Source: Planctomycetota bacterium (GTDB lineage: Bacteria; Planctomycetota; JACQVV01; JASMLP01). Taken from it: DNA of 64,000 bases. Below are positions 15,923-23,731 of this stretch, piece after piece. The stretch lies in NCBI GenBank assembly GCA_030748635.1, contig JASMLP010000160.1, forward strand, positions 1 to 64,000, read 5' to 3'. The notes under the pieces are model-generated. The model searched no databases, was not told where the DNA came from, and worked only from the letters and a program-made list of their open reading frames with translations. The translations under genes were made by a program, and so were the position numbers. Position 1 is the stretch's first letter. Each line of letters starts with the position of its first letter.

Positions 15923-18418
15923 ATGACTGTACCGTTGATCAAGACCCAAAACCTCCAACGATCGCATCCGATGGGCAAGGAGACTGTTTCCGCTCTCAGC
16001 GGTATCGATCTGGAGATTTTGCAGGGTGAGTTCGTTGCCATCCTCGGCCCATCGGGATCGGGAAAGTCGACCCTCCTTCATATTATCGGCGCATTGGATA
16101 CCGCGACATCGGGATCGATTCAGGTTGCCGATCTGGACTTGATGACAGCGGATTCGCAAACATTGGCCAGATATCGCAATCGGAACATAGGATTTGTTTT
16201 CCAGTCTTTTCACCTGCACCCGAGCTTGACTGCGGTGGAGAATGTTTGCCTTCCTTTAGCTGTCGCTGGAGTGGATCGTAAGCCTCGCAAAGAAATAGCC
16301 GAGAAACTTCTGGCCGAGGTGGGGTTAGAGAATCGAAGCAATCACCGCCCCGGCGAACTCAGTGGTGGGCAGCAACAGCGGGTATCCATTGCCAGAGCGC
16401 TCGCGGTCGAACCGCGTATCCTGCTTGCCGATGAACCCACCGGCAACCTCGATTCCAAGACAAGTTCCGAGATGATTAATCTATTCGTCTCGTTACAAAA
16501 AGAACACGGGATCACCCTCGTTCTCGTCACCCACGACGCCGACATCGCCAAACGAGCGGATCGAATCATTCACCTTCTAGATGGAAAAGTCGTATCGGAC
16601 ACACGCCAGGAAAACCGCGAAATACGAAACCATATCAAGTCTCTTACCGTTCCTGCGGGTCGCATGCGATGGATGGACAGATGCCGTGACATCTTCCTGA
16701 ACCTTTTCCGGCAAAAACTTCGCACCGCGTTGACAGCTTGCGGATTCGCCATCGGAGCTTTGGCTATAACCTTGATGCTCGGGCTTGCCCTCGGCCTTCA
16801 GGCTTTCATCCTTCGCAACGCGGGTGCGGTCAATGATCCACTGTCCTTGATCGTAAGGAACATGGAGTTTTCCGTGGGCGATATCATCCGCTTGCGAGCG
16901 GAATCGTTTGGACGTCCCCCCGTCCCGATCAAGCCCCAGATACGGGAGCGACTCTCCCAGTTACGAAGAGGTATTCAACCCTTTAGCCAGAGTCAGGTCG
17001 ATCATATTAAGTCACTTCCTGGCATTCAAAGCGTACGGCCCAGGACGATGATTCTGTTAGACGGTATACGTTTGGTCACTCATCCATCCTCAGTACCCGA
17101 CGATTTCACTCCATCGGACAAGAATCTGTTGGCCGACGACATCCATGAAACATTCTATCTCGGCTACGCATTGGTGCGGGGCCATGGAACTCCATTCTTT
17201 CTGAGCGCGGGCCGTTCCTTTCACGAGGAAAGTCGGCGGGAAGTCGTTCTCTCTTACCAATATATTCAAGCGTGGGGTCTCTCTTCACCTGACAGTTTGC
17301 TAAATCGCCAGGTAGAGATCTTAGTGCCCGACCTTACATCCATAAATCGTGTGTCTGTATTGAGGAAAAGCACTTCAAAGCCGCAGATGTATCGAACCTA
17401 CCGGGTCCAGGTGGTCGGGGTTACGAAGAAATCCATTCTGTCATCTGTCGCTTACATTCCCCCAGATTTCGGGGAGGAGATCCGGCGGTTCCAGTTTGGT
17501 CGAAATGCTTCTTCGCCGACAGAGATGGCCATAAAACGCTTTCGATCTTTAACCGAACCCTTAGAAGCCTTACAAAATCCTGACCCATTGAAGCGCTTGG
17601 ATGCTGGAAATTCCAAGGAGAAGGAGTTATCCAAAAGCCTACGTGTTCTGATCACTTTCCAAGAGCAATTATTGAATCCGGAGAGCGGAGGAAAGGAGCC
17701 CGAATGGATTTCTCTTTTCCTCGCCTATCAGAAAATCAGCCGCATGATGAAAGATGTCCATTTTCGTGAAAACCTCCATAAATCCGGGAAATTTGATCCG
17801 AAATGGCTGAAATCAGTAGAGAGATTATTTGATCCGAAATCTGATGAAAGTGAAACGTCTTCCAAGGACTGGGGGTCAACACTTCGAGTGCAGGTTCAGA
17901 ACGAAAAGGATCTCCTTCGTGTTCGAGAAAGTCTGGATGGAATGGGATATCAAGTACGGAGTCTTTCGGATGATTTCTCGGTTATCGATTCCGTTTTTTC
18001 CGTAGTTCACATTCTTCTTTCAGCATTCGGCTTGATTGCGCTGGTGGTGGCCTCGTTTGGAATCGTCAATACCTTGTTCATGTCTATCATCGAACGCACC
18101 CGGGAAATCGGCCTTCTCAAAGCGCTAGGAACTACCGATGGTGATATCCGCATGCAATTTGCGGGAGAGGCGTTAGGGATCGGCCTGCTAGGGGGTACTC
18201 TGGGCGCATTGACTGGGCTTGTAATAGGTATGGGTTTTGATCGCTGGGGAATACCCTGGATTCTTCCCGGTTGGAACGGTTACCAGTTTTTTGAATGTTC
18301 CGTACCGCTCCTGATAGGGATTGTTGGATTCTGTTCATTGGTAGGGCTTTTCGCCGGACTCTATCCCGCAAAACGAGCCTCTCAGCTATCGCCGGTTCGG
18401 GCACTTCGAAGTGAGTAA
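15923..18418 (+). CDS. MacB-like ABC transporter with fused ATPase and permease
   Basis: The 831-residue product starts with an ABC ATPase of the MacB/LolD type: Walker A GPSGSGKST near residue 44, Q-loop VFQSFHLHPSL, signature LSGGQQQR near 149 and Walker B ILLADEPTGN. The permease has one membrane segment near 270 (LRTALTACGFAIGALAITLML), a large extracytoplasmic domain (about 300-680), and three C-terminal segments ending in the FtsX pattern (ERTREIGLLKALGTTDGDI). It is longer than typical MacB (about 650 residues) because of the enlarged external domain. It probably works by mechanotransmission, exporting or extracting a lipoprotein or amphiphile. No membrane-fusion partner is adjacent. 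Confidence 0.9.
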   Translation: MTVPLIKTQNLQRSHPMGKETVSALSGIDLEILQGEFVAILGPSGSGKSTLLHIIGALDTATSGSIQVADLDLMTADSQTLARYRNRNIGFVFQSFHLHPSLTAVENVCLPLAVAGVDRKPRKEIAEKLLAEVGLENRSNHRPGELSGGQQQRVSIARALAVEPRILLADEPTGNLDSKTSSEMINLFVSLQKEHGITLVLVTHDADIAKRADRIIHLLDGKVVSDTRQENREIRNHIKSLTVPAGRMRWMDRCRDIFLNLFRQKLRTALTACGFAIGALAITLMLGLALGLQAFILRNAGAVNDPLSLIVRNMEFSVGDIIRLRAESFGRPPVPIKPQIRERLSQLRRGIQPFSQSQVDHIKSLPGIQSVRPRTMILLDGIRLVTHPSSVPDDFTPSDKNLLADDIHETFYLGYALVRGHGTPFFLSAGRSFHEESRREVVLSYQYIQAWGLSSPDSLLNRQVEILVPDLTSINRVSVLRKSTSKPQMYRTYRVQVVGVTKKSILSSVAYIPPDFGEEIRRFQFGRNASSPTEMAIKRFRSLTEPLEALQNPDPLKRLDAGNSKEKELSKSLRVLITFQEQLLNPESGGKEPEWISLFLAYQKISRMMKDVHFRENLHKSGKFDPKWLKSVERLFDPKSDESETSSKDWGSTLRVQVQNEKDLLRVRESLDGMGYQVRSLSDDFSVIDSVFSVVHILLSAFGLIALVVASFGIVNTLFMSIIERTREIGLLKALGTTDGDIRMQFAGEALGIGLLGGTLGALTGLVIGMGFDRWGIPWILPGWNGYQFFECSVPLLIGIVGFCSLVGLFAGLYPAKRASQLSPVRALRSE

Positions 18419-18438
18419 TCATGTCGTGCAAATCGATC

Positions 18439-18467
18439 TTGACGACCGATTCGATGGTGATTAGGAT
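18439..18467 (+). promoter_or_regulatory. Sigma-70-type promoter of tRNA-Glu
   Basis: TTGACG (18439-18444) and TAGGAT (18462-18467) are separated by exactly 17 nt, with the tRNA beginning 18 nt after the -10 box. Confidence 0.7.
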
Positions 18468-18484
18468 CTTGCGGTTCATTAAAA

Positions 18485-18560
18485 GCCCCCATCGTCTAGT
18501 GGCCTAGGATACCGGGTTCTCAGTCCGGTGACAGGGGTTCGAGTCCCCTTGGGGGTACCA
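18485..18560 (+). tRNA. tRNA-Glu (anticodon CTC)
   Basis: A full cloverleaf can be drawn. The acceptor stem GCCCCCA pairs with TGGGGGT (one G-U), the anticodon loop is TTCTCAG with CTC in the centre, the T arm has GGTTCGAGTCC, and CCA is encoded (18558-18560). CTC reads GAG. It has its own promoter and terminator. Confidence 0.96.
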
Positions 18561-18563
18561 ATC

Positions 18564-18602
18564 GACGTCCGGATCAGTCGCCTGATCCGGACGTCTTTTT
18601 TT
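18564..18602 (+). terminator. Rho-independent terminator after tRNA-Glu
   Basis: A perfect 14-bp stem (18564-18577 with 18582-18595) closes a 4-nt loop and is followed by seven T residues. It overlaps the 3' end of yidD on the other strand. Confidence 0.92.
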
Positions 18603-18846
18603 CATCAGGTTTTCTCGCTCTGATGAATTTGAATTGAATCGGAACGGGATCGTCCCCACCTGCTGCCCAAGGGTGACACCGAAGAATCCTCCCCACGCCT
18701 AGATAAACCCCTCGGAGAAGACCATGGGCCTGAAGAGATCCGATAAAGTAATGACTACAGGTTGGGAAATACCGACAACTCGCGGGCAGAAAAGGAGAGA
18801 TGAAACGCTGATAAAGACGAATTCCGATAATGATCAACGTCTTCAC
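18574..18846 (-). CDS. yidD: Membrane protein insertion efficiency factor YidD
   Basis: The 90-residue product has the YidD signature: LYQRFISPFLPASCRYFPTC near the N terminus followed by CSHYFIGSLQAHG and GRILRCHPWAAGGDDPVP. YidD is a peripheral inner-membrane protein that helps YidC insert membrane proteins. It follows rnpA by 2 bp, the common arrangement, but yidC does not follow. The end of the gene lies within the tRNA-Glu terminator of the opposite strand. Confidence 0.93.
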   Translation of the reverse strand: MKTLIIIGIRLYQRFISPFLPASCRYFPTCSHYFIGSLQAHGLLRGVYLGVGRILRCHPWAAGGDDPVPIQFKFIRARKPDEKKTSGSGD

Positions 18847-18848
18847 GA

Positions 18849-19247
18849 TTAGCCGTCGCGCTTTGAATAAAACTTCCTGGCTTTCTCGAACATAAGTTTC
18901 AGAGACTGTCGGATTTCGACCAGGCTAAAGTCCTTGTTCGGTTCTACGGGGATCAAAACGATATCCATCGGAGGTTCGAATCGGACATTTTCGTATCGAA
19001 ACCCCTCTCGAAAAAGTCGTTTAATCCGATTTCTTCGAGGTGAATTCCCGACCTTCCGACTCACTGCCATGCCGAGTCGAGAGCAATTTCTATCATTGGG
19101 GATGAAATATCCGACCACACCGAGAGCACGAGCCGAAAATCCATTTCGATACACCTGGGCGTATTCCTTTGAGGAGCGGATACGCATTTCAGACACGAAT
19201 CGAAAATCGTTACGGGGCTCTCGAAAGCGAGTTTTGGGTGGATTCAA
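18849..19247 (-). CDS. rnpA: Ribonuclease P protein component
   Basis: The 132-residue product contains the RNase P protein signature in RLGMAVSRKVGNSPRRNRIK followed by RLFREGFR, the conserved arginine-rich helix that binds RNase P RNA and pre-tRNA leaders. The start at 19247 overlaps the yqgE stop by 4 nt; the family core begins near MRIRSSKEYAQVY (residue 21). Unusually, rpmH is not upstream; the gene instead follows yqgE and a DUF2203 gene in a minus-strand operon with yidD downstream. Confidence 0.93.
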   Translation of the reverse strand: MNPPKTRFREPRNDFRFVSEMRIRSSKEYAQVYRNGFSARALGVVGYFIPNDRNCSRLGMAVSRKVGNSPRRNRIKRLFREGFRYENVRFEPPMDIVLIPVEPNKDFSLVEIRQSLKLMFEKARKFYSKRDG

Positions 19248-19801
19248 TTCATCCTCGGGTCAAAAGGGAAAGACGGATAAAGAACATATTTCCCTCCCAT
19301 TTGGGTAAGCACCGATTCCCACATGTCCGCGGCGGGTATATCAAACAAAGATCCTTCAGTGGCAGGATGAAGAATCCAAGAACCCTGAGCCATCTCCATT
19401 TCCAGTTGATTGGGCCCCCACCCCGCGCAGCCCATAAAACCACGAAAACCGGGCAGAAATTCAGTGGAGATATCCACTTTACTCAACACCTCGAGATCGC
19501 CACCGAAGTAGATACCGGTCCCCACTTGAAGAGAACCTGGAATCTCGCAACCGAGACGATGCAAGATAAATAGGCCGTTCTTCTGCACCGGTCCTCCGAC
19601 ATACAGTCGGTCATCGAGGTCCGGGTGATCAGGAAATATTTGAGAAAGTATTACCTCAGATTTCTGATTGACGACGATTCCAAAAGTCCCCTCTGAATCG
19701 TGATTGATAATGAAGACTACGGACCGGAAAAAGTTAGGATCGCGCAATCCAGGGTTCGCGATGAGAAAAAATCCGGGTTGAATGGAAGGGGTGTCTGTCA
19801 T
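19244..19801 (-). CDS. yqgE: YqgE/AlgH family protein
   Basis: The 185-residue product matches the UPF0301 family: PGFFLIANPGLRDPNFFRSV at the N terminus, the region GTFGIVVNQKSEV, LYVGGPVQKNGLFILH and RGFMGCAGWGPNQLEMEM. Its molecular function is not established; the Pseudomonas homologue AlgH has been linked to regulation. It is coupled to rnpA downstream (4-nt overlap) and to the DUF2203 gene upstream (4-nt overlap). Confidence 0.92.
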   Translation of the reverse strand: MTDTPSIQPGFFLIANPGLRDPNFFRSVVFIINHDSEGTFGIVVNQKSEVILSQIFPDHPDLDDRLYVGGPVQKNGLFILHRLGCEIPGSLQVGTGIYFGGDLEVLSKVDISTEFLPGFRGFMGCAGWGPNQLEMEMAQGSWILHPATEGSLFDIPAADMWESVLTQMGGKYVLYPSFPFDPRMN

Positions 19802-20289
19802 AAACCCGTTCCGTCCGTAATCGCACCACTGATCGACAGAAATTCAGTGGGGATAGGTCTTCGGGAGGAAAATCCCTCATCGGGCGAATGGTACCATTGG
19901 ATGGATTCTTCTCCGAATGCCCAGCACAAGAGCACGGAACGTTCTTCGATCTTGGAGGGGAAATCGACCAAACCTTTGTCCCCACCCGTGCTGTTGTACT
20001 CACATCCGATCAAACGCAATTCATCGAAGAGTTGCTCGATCTGCCATGAAAGCTCATGAAGAATCTCGCCATCTTCTGATTCATGGGATTCATAAATTTT
20101 CTTGAGTTCACGTCCAAGTTCCAAAATGTCTTCGACGATCCTGGAAACCAAAGGAAGTGCTCGATTGGCTTCCTCGACGGTCCAGCATTTGACACCTTGC
20201 TTTCTCATAGAGACAGTGTACGTTGAGGCTTCAAGGGCGTCGACCCCCTCCCGCTTTGGGCTGATGTCGCTTGACGGAAACATAGGCAC
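19798..20289 (-). CDS. DUF2203 family protein
   Basis: The 163-residue product has the DUF2203 pattern: WTVEEANRALPLVSRIVEDI at the start of the domain, a helical middle, then KGLVDFPSKIEERSVLLCW and FGEESIQWYHSPDEGFSSRR. The function is unknown. The ATG at 20289 is used; an in-frame ATG at 20208 just before the domain is also possible. The start region is overlapped by the promoter of the divergent 45-residue gene. Confidence 0.88.
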   Translation of the reverse strand: MPMFPSSDISPKREGVDALEASTYTVSMRKQGVKCWTVEEANRALPLVSRIVEDILELGRELKKIYESHESEDGEILHELSWQIEQLFDELRLIGCEYNSTGGDKGLVDFPSKIEERSVLLCWAFGEESIQWYHSPDEGFSSRRPIPTEFLSISGAITDGTGL

Positions 20290-20299
20290 ATCCTAGAAT
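20271..20299 (+). promoter_or_regulatory. Sigma-70-type promoter of the small basic protein gene
   Basis: TTGACG (20271-20276) and TAGAAT (20294-20299) have a 17-nt spacer, 38 nt before the start codon at 20337. It overlaps the divergent DUF2203 start. Confidence 0.75.
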
Positions 20300-20336
20300 T
20301 CCTTGATATCAACATCACTTAAACTGGAGATCTCAG

Positions 20337-20474
20337 ATGGGACGTGGAGATAATCGACGGACACCGAAAATGAAACGGATTCGGGGCAAGAAAAAGCGAA
20401 AAGCGCGCGATCGCACAGTGCGGCAAGAGAAGTTCGAAAAGCGGAAAAACCCCAGCGCCGCCAGCAGTTCCTGA
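20337..20474 (+). CDS. 45-residue, highly basic protein
   Basis: The gene encodes MGRGDNRRTPKMKRIRG, then a lysine/arginine-rich helix and a short Ala/Ser tail. Nearly half the residues are Lys or Arg. The beginning resembles the small ribosomal protein bTHX (M-G-K/R-G-D-x-R-T), but the rest does not match well, so a ribosome-bound or RNA-binding role is only inferred. It has a strong promoter, a GGAG site before the ATG and a hairpin straddling its stop codon, which together support a real, well-expressed gene. It is short enough to be missed by usual length cut-offs. Confidence 0.8.
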   Translation: MGRGDNRRTPKMKRIRGKKKRKARDRTVRQEKFEKRKNPSAASSS

Positions 20475-20494
20475 ACCCATAGAGTTCAGGAACT
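20466..20494. terminator. Perfect hairpin between convergent genes
   Basis: AGTTCCTGAAC (20466-20476) pairs perfectly with GTTCAGGAACT (20484-20494) around a 7-nt loop. There is no T-tract, so it may act as a weak bidirectional terminator or protect 3' ends. Confidence 0.5.
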
Positions 20495-20509
20495 TACGAT
20501 TCCGCTACC

Positions 20510-20815
20510 CTACTTTCTCTTCCAATAGTGAGTCGTGGTTTTCGGGACGGTAATGGTTTTGTCACCCGCGACAGCAACAATATTGCCCTTGTCGTCCTTC
20601 TTGAATCCGATCGGCACTCCTTTATCCAAAACAACGGAGTGCACTGGGTTCAGGTCCTTAGCCGAGTAGAGTACATAGGACCCTCTCCAGGCCGTTTCAG
20701 TCATCGTCGGCTGACTGCCCGCATCGTACTTGGAAATCTCCTGACCTTTTTGAAGTACGGTACATCCAGCAAACCCCAGGGTGAATGCGAGTGCGAAAAA
20801 CATGAAGGATCTCAT
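20510..20815 (-). CDS. Small lipoprotein
   Basis: The 101-residue product begins with a lipoprotein signal (MRSFMFFALAFTLGFAGC, lipid cysteine 18). The mature part is about 83 residues with a predicted beta-rich core (SYVLYSAKDLNPVHSVVL, GFKKDDKGNIVAVAG). It belongs to no family I recognise. It is probably anchored to the outer or inner membrane. It stands alone between a convergent small gene and the glycosyltransferase gene. Confidence 0.75.
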   Translation of the reverse strand: MRSFMFFALAFTLGFAGCTVLQKGQEISKYDAGSQPTMTETAWRGSYVLYSAKDLNPVHSVVLDKGVPIGFKKDDKGNIVAVAGDKTITVPKTTTHYWKRK

Positions 20816-20882
20816 TCTGGTCTCCGAAAAATTGCGTAAGGGAACTAGGTCTCAAGGCACCCTATCATTCAGGATTATCAGG

Positions 20883-21947
20883 TCAAGCGTCGTCTGATCT
20901 CCGTTGAGATTCTTTGTTCAGTTCGATCAAAGCGCGAACAACTTCCTCGGATGAAATTTTACGCATACATTCGTGATCCGTTGGGCAAACGGGCAGTTGA
21001 CAAGGCCCACATTCCACGTCCGCCTGTAAGGACAGTTCATGATCGCGACCGATATAAGTCAACTCCTGTTGGGTCGGTCCAAAAATCACCACGGCAGGAA
21101 CGCTCACGCCAGCAGCCACATGCCGAGGACCACTATCATTGGTCACAAGAATCGTACAACGCTTCACCAGCGCAATGAATAACTCGAGATCCAGACTTTC
21201 ACCTCGAAGAGTCGACCACTTGGCGCCTGCACTTTTTTCGATGGACTCCACCAGTTTCTCCTCACCAGGACCGCAAAAGAGTAACGGGTGAAATCCGTGA
21301 TCTTTTTGCATGATGGATGAGACTTCGGCGAAGCGTTCCGGCAACCAACATTTCGCTTTTCCCCAGGCGGCTCCCGGCGCGACTCCGACAACCGGTTTTC
21401 CCTCTGGAATGTCCAATGTTTGCAGTAGTTCGTTTGCTCGCTTTTCCGTTTTTTCCGATACCCTGAGTTCGATACGATTATTCGGCGCCTTCAGGCCCAG
21501 GTAGTAGAGCAACGCCATGTAACAGTCAAGAGTCGGAAATCGCAATCGCTTTGGAGGAAACCCGTGGGTCATGAATCGAATGCGATCGGAGAGAAGAAAC
21601 CAACGCAAATCACGCGAAAATCCGACTCGACGATTTACGCCAGCTCGCCAGAAAGTCCATGCGGTACGAAAAGAATTGCAAAGCAATACACCCAAATCGT
21701 ATCGGCCTTTACGTATCTGGTTTATCGCGGCGGAACGTTCCGAACGATCAAAACTCAGAATGTCATCATGCCAAGGCAAATTCCGATAAAGGTCGGCAAC
21801 ATAAGGACGAACATACAAGTGGATGATAGCATCAGGGTAATTGTCCCGAATGGTGCGTACAATCGGGGTGGACATGCATGCATCCCCGAGCCAGTTGGGA
21901 CAGGCGATTACGATGCGCTTTGCGTCTGGATAAAGGCGTAACGGCAT
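20883..21947 (-). CDS. waaF: Glycosyltransferase family 9, heptosyltransferase II-like
   Basis: The ATG at 21947 gives a 354-residue protein of normal family length; the longer frame to 22046 would overlap the divergent yceD start. The N-terminal Rossmann domain starts IVIACPNWLGDACMSTPIVR, a hallmark of ADP-heptose:LPS heptosyltransferases. The C-terminal domain has GVAPGAAWGKAKCWLPERFA and the nucleotide-sugar site TNDSGPRHVAAGVSVPAV. The final cysteine cluster (CGPCQLPVCPTDHECM) is common in WaaF-type proteins. It would add heptose to the LPS inner core on the cytoplasmic face, implying a diderm envelope. The acceptor is inferred. Confidence 0.82.
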   Translation of the reverse strand: MPLRLYPDAKRIVIACPNWLGDACMSTPIVRTIRDNYPDAIIHLYVRPYVADLYRNLPWHDDILSFDRSERSAAINQIRKGRYDLGVLLCNSFRTAWTFWRAGVNRRVGFSRDLRWFLLSDRIRFMTHGFPPKRLRFPTLDCYMALLYYLGLKAPNNRIELRVSEKTEKRANELLQTLDIPEGKPVVGVAPGAAWGKAKCWLPERFAEVSSIMQKDHGFHPLLFCGPGEEKLVESIEKSAGAKWSTLRGESLDLELFIALVKRCTILVTNDSGPRHVAAGVSVPAVVIFGPTQQELTYIGRDHELSLQADVECGPCQLPVCPTDHECMRKISSEEVVRALIELNKESQRRSDDA

Positions 21948-22008
21948 AATCAGAATTTCCCACTCATTTGTGAGACCGAGTATTATGGCAGAACATGGAG
22001 CCCACTGC

Positions 22009-22530
22009 ATGGAGATCCAGATCAAGGACATTCCCCATTCGGGCAAAGACTACACTTTTGAGGTCCCGCCTGACTCCATCGATCTGCCCAAAGGGGTCGC
22101 TTCCTTGAACAGTTCCGTCAAGACCGAAGTCCATTGCACTCGTCGAGAAACCGATGTTTATATTGTTGGCAATTCGCGGGCGTCCTTCTGGACAGAATGT
22201 AGCCGATGCCTGGAAAACACGGCGTTGAATCTTCGAGTGAAACTGGAAGGTTACTTTCAACAAATATCTACCGAAAAAATGGCCCTTTCCGAAGAAGTCG
22301 GAGAAGAGGATGTTGGTTATTATTATTACAATAATAACCAGATCGACCTATTACCCATGATTGCTGAAATTCTTGTCCTCGATTTGCCCACTTACCCCTT
22401 GTGCGATCTGAATTGCCAGGGGATATGCCCCGAATGTGGCCGAAACAAGAACCGGGACACCTGTTCTTGTGGTAATCCACAGGAACACCAGGGCAACCCT
22501 TTCAAGTCCTTTTTTCAGAACGAAGATTAG
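22009..22530 (+). CDS. yceD: YceD/DUF177 family protein (23S rRNA accumulation)
   Basis: The ATG at 22009 gives MEIQIKDIPHSGKDYTFEV, a typical YceD start, with a GGAG about 8 nt upstream; in-frame starts at 21970 (GTG) and 21985 are less likely. The 173-residue product has the central CSRCLE motif and the C-terminal cysteine pairs CDLNCQGICPECG and CSCG, a likely zinc site. YceD is needed for normal 23S rRNA levels in E. coli and plants. It usually precedes rpmF, but here an acetyltransferase gene follows 4 bp later and no rpmF is seen. Confidence 0.85.
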   Translation: MEIQIKDIPHSGKDYTFEVPPDSIDLPKGVASLNSSVKTEVHCTRRETDVYIVGNSRASFWTECSRCLENTALNLRVKLEGYFQQISTEKMALSEEVGEEDVGYYYYNNNQIDLLPMIAEILVLDLPTYPLCDLNCQGICPECGRNKNRDTCSCGNPQEHQGNPFKSFFQNED

Positions 22531-22534
22531 CTTA

Positions 22535-23137
22535 ATGAAACCTCGTTCCGCAGGCTATCTGGTCGAAAATTCGAGTCTGATTGAAGAGGGTGTTCGTATC
22601 GGACCTGGTACTCGGATTTCCCATTTCAGCCATATTTGCGAAGGGGCCACTATCGGAGAAAACTGCCTGATTGGCGATTATGTCTACATAGGTAACGGTG
22701 TGCGAATCGGAAACGAGGTCAACATCCAAAGTCGAGTTTCTATTTATCCTGGCGTAGCCGTAGAAGACCGGGTGTTTTGCGGTCCAGGAGTCATTTTCAC
22801 CAATGTGATCCATCCCAGAGCCTTCATCGAAGAACGAGACGAATTCAGAAGCACTTTGCTTCGGCGTGGATCTACCGTGGGCGCGGGAGCAACCGTCCTT
22901 TGTGGGGTCACTTTGGGCCGTTACAGTTTTTCAGGCGCCGGCTCTGTAGTTACTCGCGATGTGCCTGACTTCGGCCTGGTTTATGGAAATCCCGCGAAGA
23001 TCGAAGGATGGGTTTGTCGTTGCGGTCACACTCTGAAAACGTTTGATAGAAAACGCGAATTTATTCATGTTTGCCCATCCTGTCAGTCACGTTTTCAGGT
23101 CACGAGTGATGGTTTTCACCCGATATCTCAAAGTTAA
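22535..23137 (+). CDS. Left-handed beta-helix sugar N-acetyltransferase (WlbB/WbpD-like)
   Basis: The 200-residue product consists of hexapeptide repeats (IGPGTRISHFSHICEGATIG, IGDYVYIGNGVRIGNEVNIQ). The conserved segment FTNVIHPRAFIEERDEFRST then LLRRGSTVGAGATVLCGVTLG resembles the UDP-2-acetamido-3-amino-2,3-dideoxy-glucuronate N-acetyltransferases that make diacetylated uronic acids for O-antigens. A C-terminal CRCG...CPSC pair suggests a zinc knuckle. The ATG at 22535 is used. It is close after yceD. The exact sugar substrate is inferred. Confidence 0.85.
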   Translation: MKPRSAGYLVENSSLIEEGVRIGPGTRISHFSHICEGATIGENCLIGDYVYIGNGVRIGNEVNIQSRVSIYPGVAVEDRVFCGPGVIFTNVIHPRAFIEERDEFRSTLLRRGSTVGAGATVLCGVTLGRYSFSGAGSVVTRDVPDFGLVYGNPAKIEGWVCRCGHTLKTFDRKREFIHVCPSCQSRFQVTSDGFHPISQS

Positions 23138-23327
23138 CGAATCCCCCATGGGGTCGATAGATAGAGACCTTGAGGTCTTGCTTTCCCGGCGCCGGTCCCC
23201 CGCCACTCAGGCTTAAGGGTTCTAAATAGCTAGGTGGCTGTTCGGTCAAAGATCCCGAATCCATTTTCACTGCCCATTCCTGGCGTCGATCTTTTGATGA
23301 CACGGACATTGGGCCCTGGTTGCCCAC
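23100..23327 (-). pseudogene. Possible gene remnant in the 300-bp gap before chorismate mutase
   Basis: No plus-strand gene fills 23138-23437. On the minus strand one frame is open from about 23490 down to the stop at 23100 and reads like ordinary protein (IFEAFQIPWRLPQRKAASQG, DLKVSIYRPHGGFVNFEISG). No ATG or ribosome-binding site is present; the first usable start would be the GTG at 23327 (75 residues). It may be the 3' end of a decayed gene or a chance frame. It overlaps the acetyltransferase end by 38 bp. Confidence 0.3.
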
Positions 23328-23437
23328 ACGCCAACTCGTAGATACTATTGGCGAACCTTGTGACGCCGCTTTACGTTGAGGTAAACGCCAAGGGATTTGA
23401 AAGGCTTCAAATATGTTGATATCCGGACACCAAATTC

Positions 23438-23731
23438 TTGACTGAAGAATCGCCCCTACATAGCCTCCGGGCCGAAATAGACCGGATAGATGAACAGATA
23501 CTGGATCTTCTCAATGAGCGAGTACGCTTGGTTCTCAATATTGGACAAATTAAGAGGGATCTTAAGTTGCGTATTTTCGATCCCAAGAGAGAATCGAGTA
23601 TTCTCCAAAAATTATTGCGGAACCATTCAGGCCCACTAGACTCGGAAGCTGTCCGGCGTATATTCGAGCGCCTTATCGATGAATGCAGAAGAATCGAATC
23701 CATCCCTCCACCCATCGGAGAATCTCGATGA
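23438..23731 (+). CDS. Chorismate mutase, AroQ type
   Basis: The 97-residue product is the three-helix AroQ fold. LRAEIDRIDEQILDLLNERV is the conserved first helix with the active-site arginine, IGQIKRDLKLRIFDPKRE supplies the next Arg/Lys, and SEAVRRIFERLIDECRRIE the last helix. It converts chorismate to prephenate for tyrosine and phenylalanine. The start is probably the TTG at 23438; an in-frame stop lies a few codons upstream and no ATG exists. The stop overlaps the aroF start (ATGA), so the two enzymes are coupled, as in the fused AroQ-DAHP synthases of Bacillus. Confidence 0.88.
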   Translation: MTEESPLHSLRAEIDRIDEQILDLLNERVRLVLNIGQIKRDLKLRIFDPKRESSILQKLLRNHSGPLDSEAVRRIFERLIDECRRIESIPPPIGESR

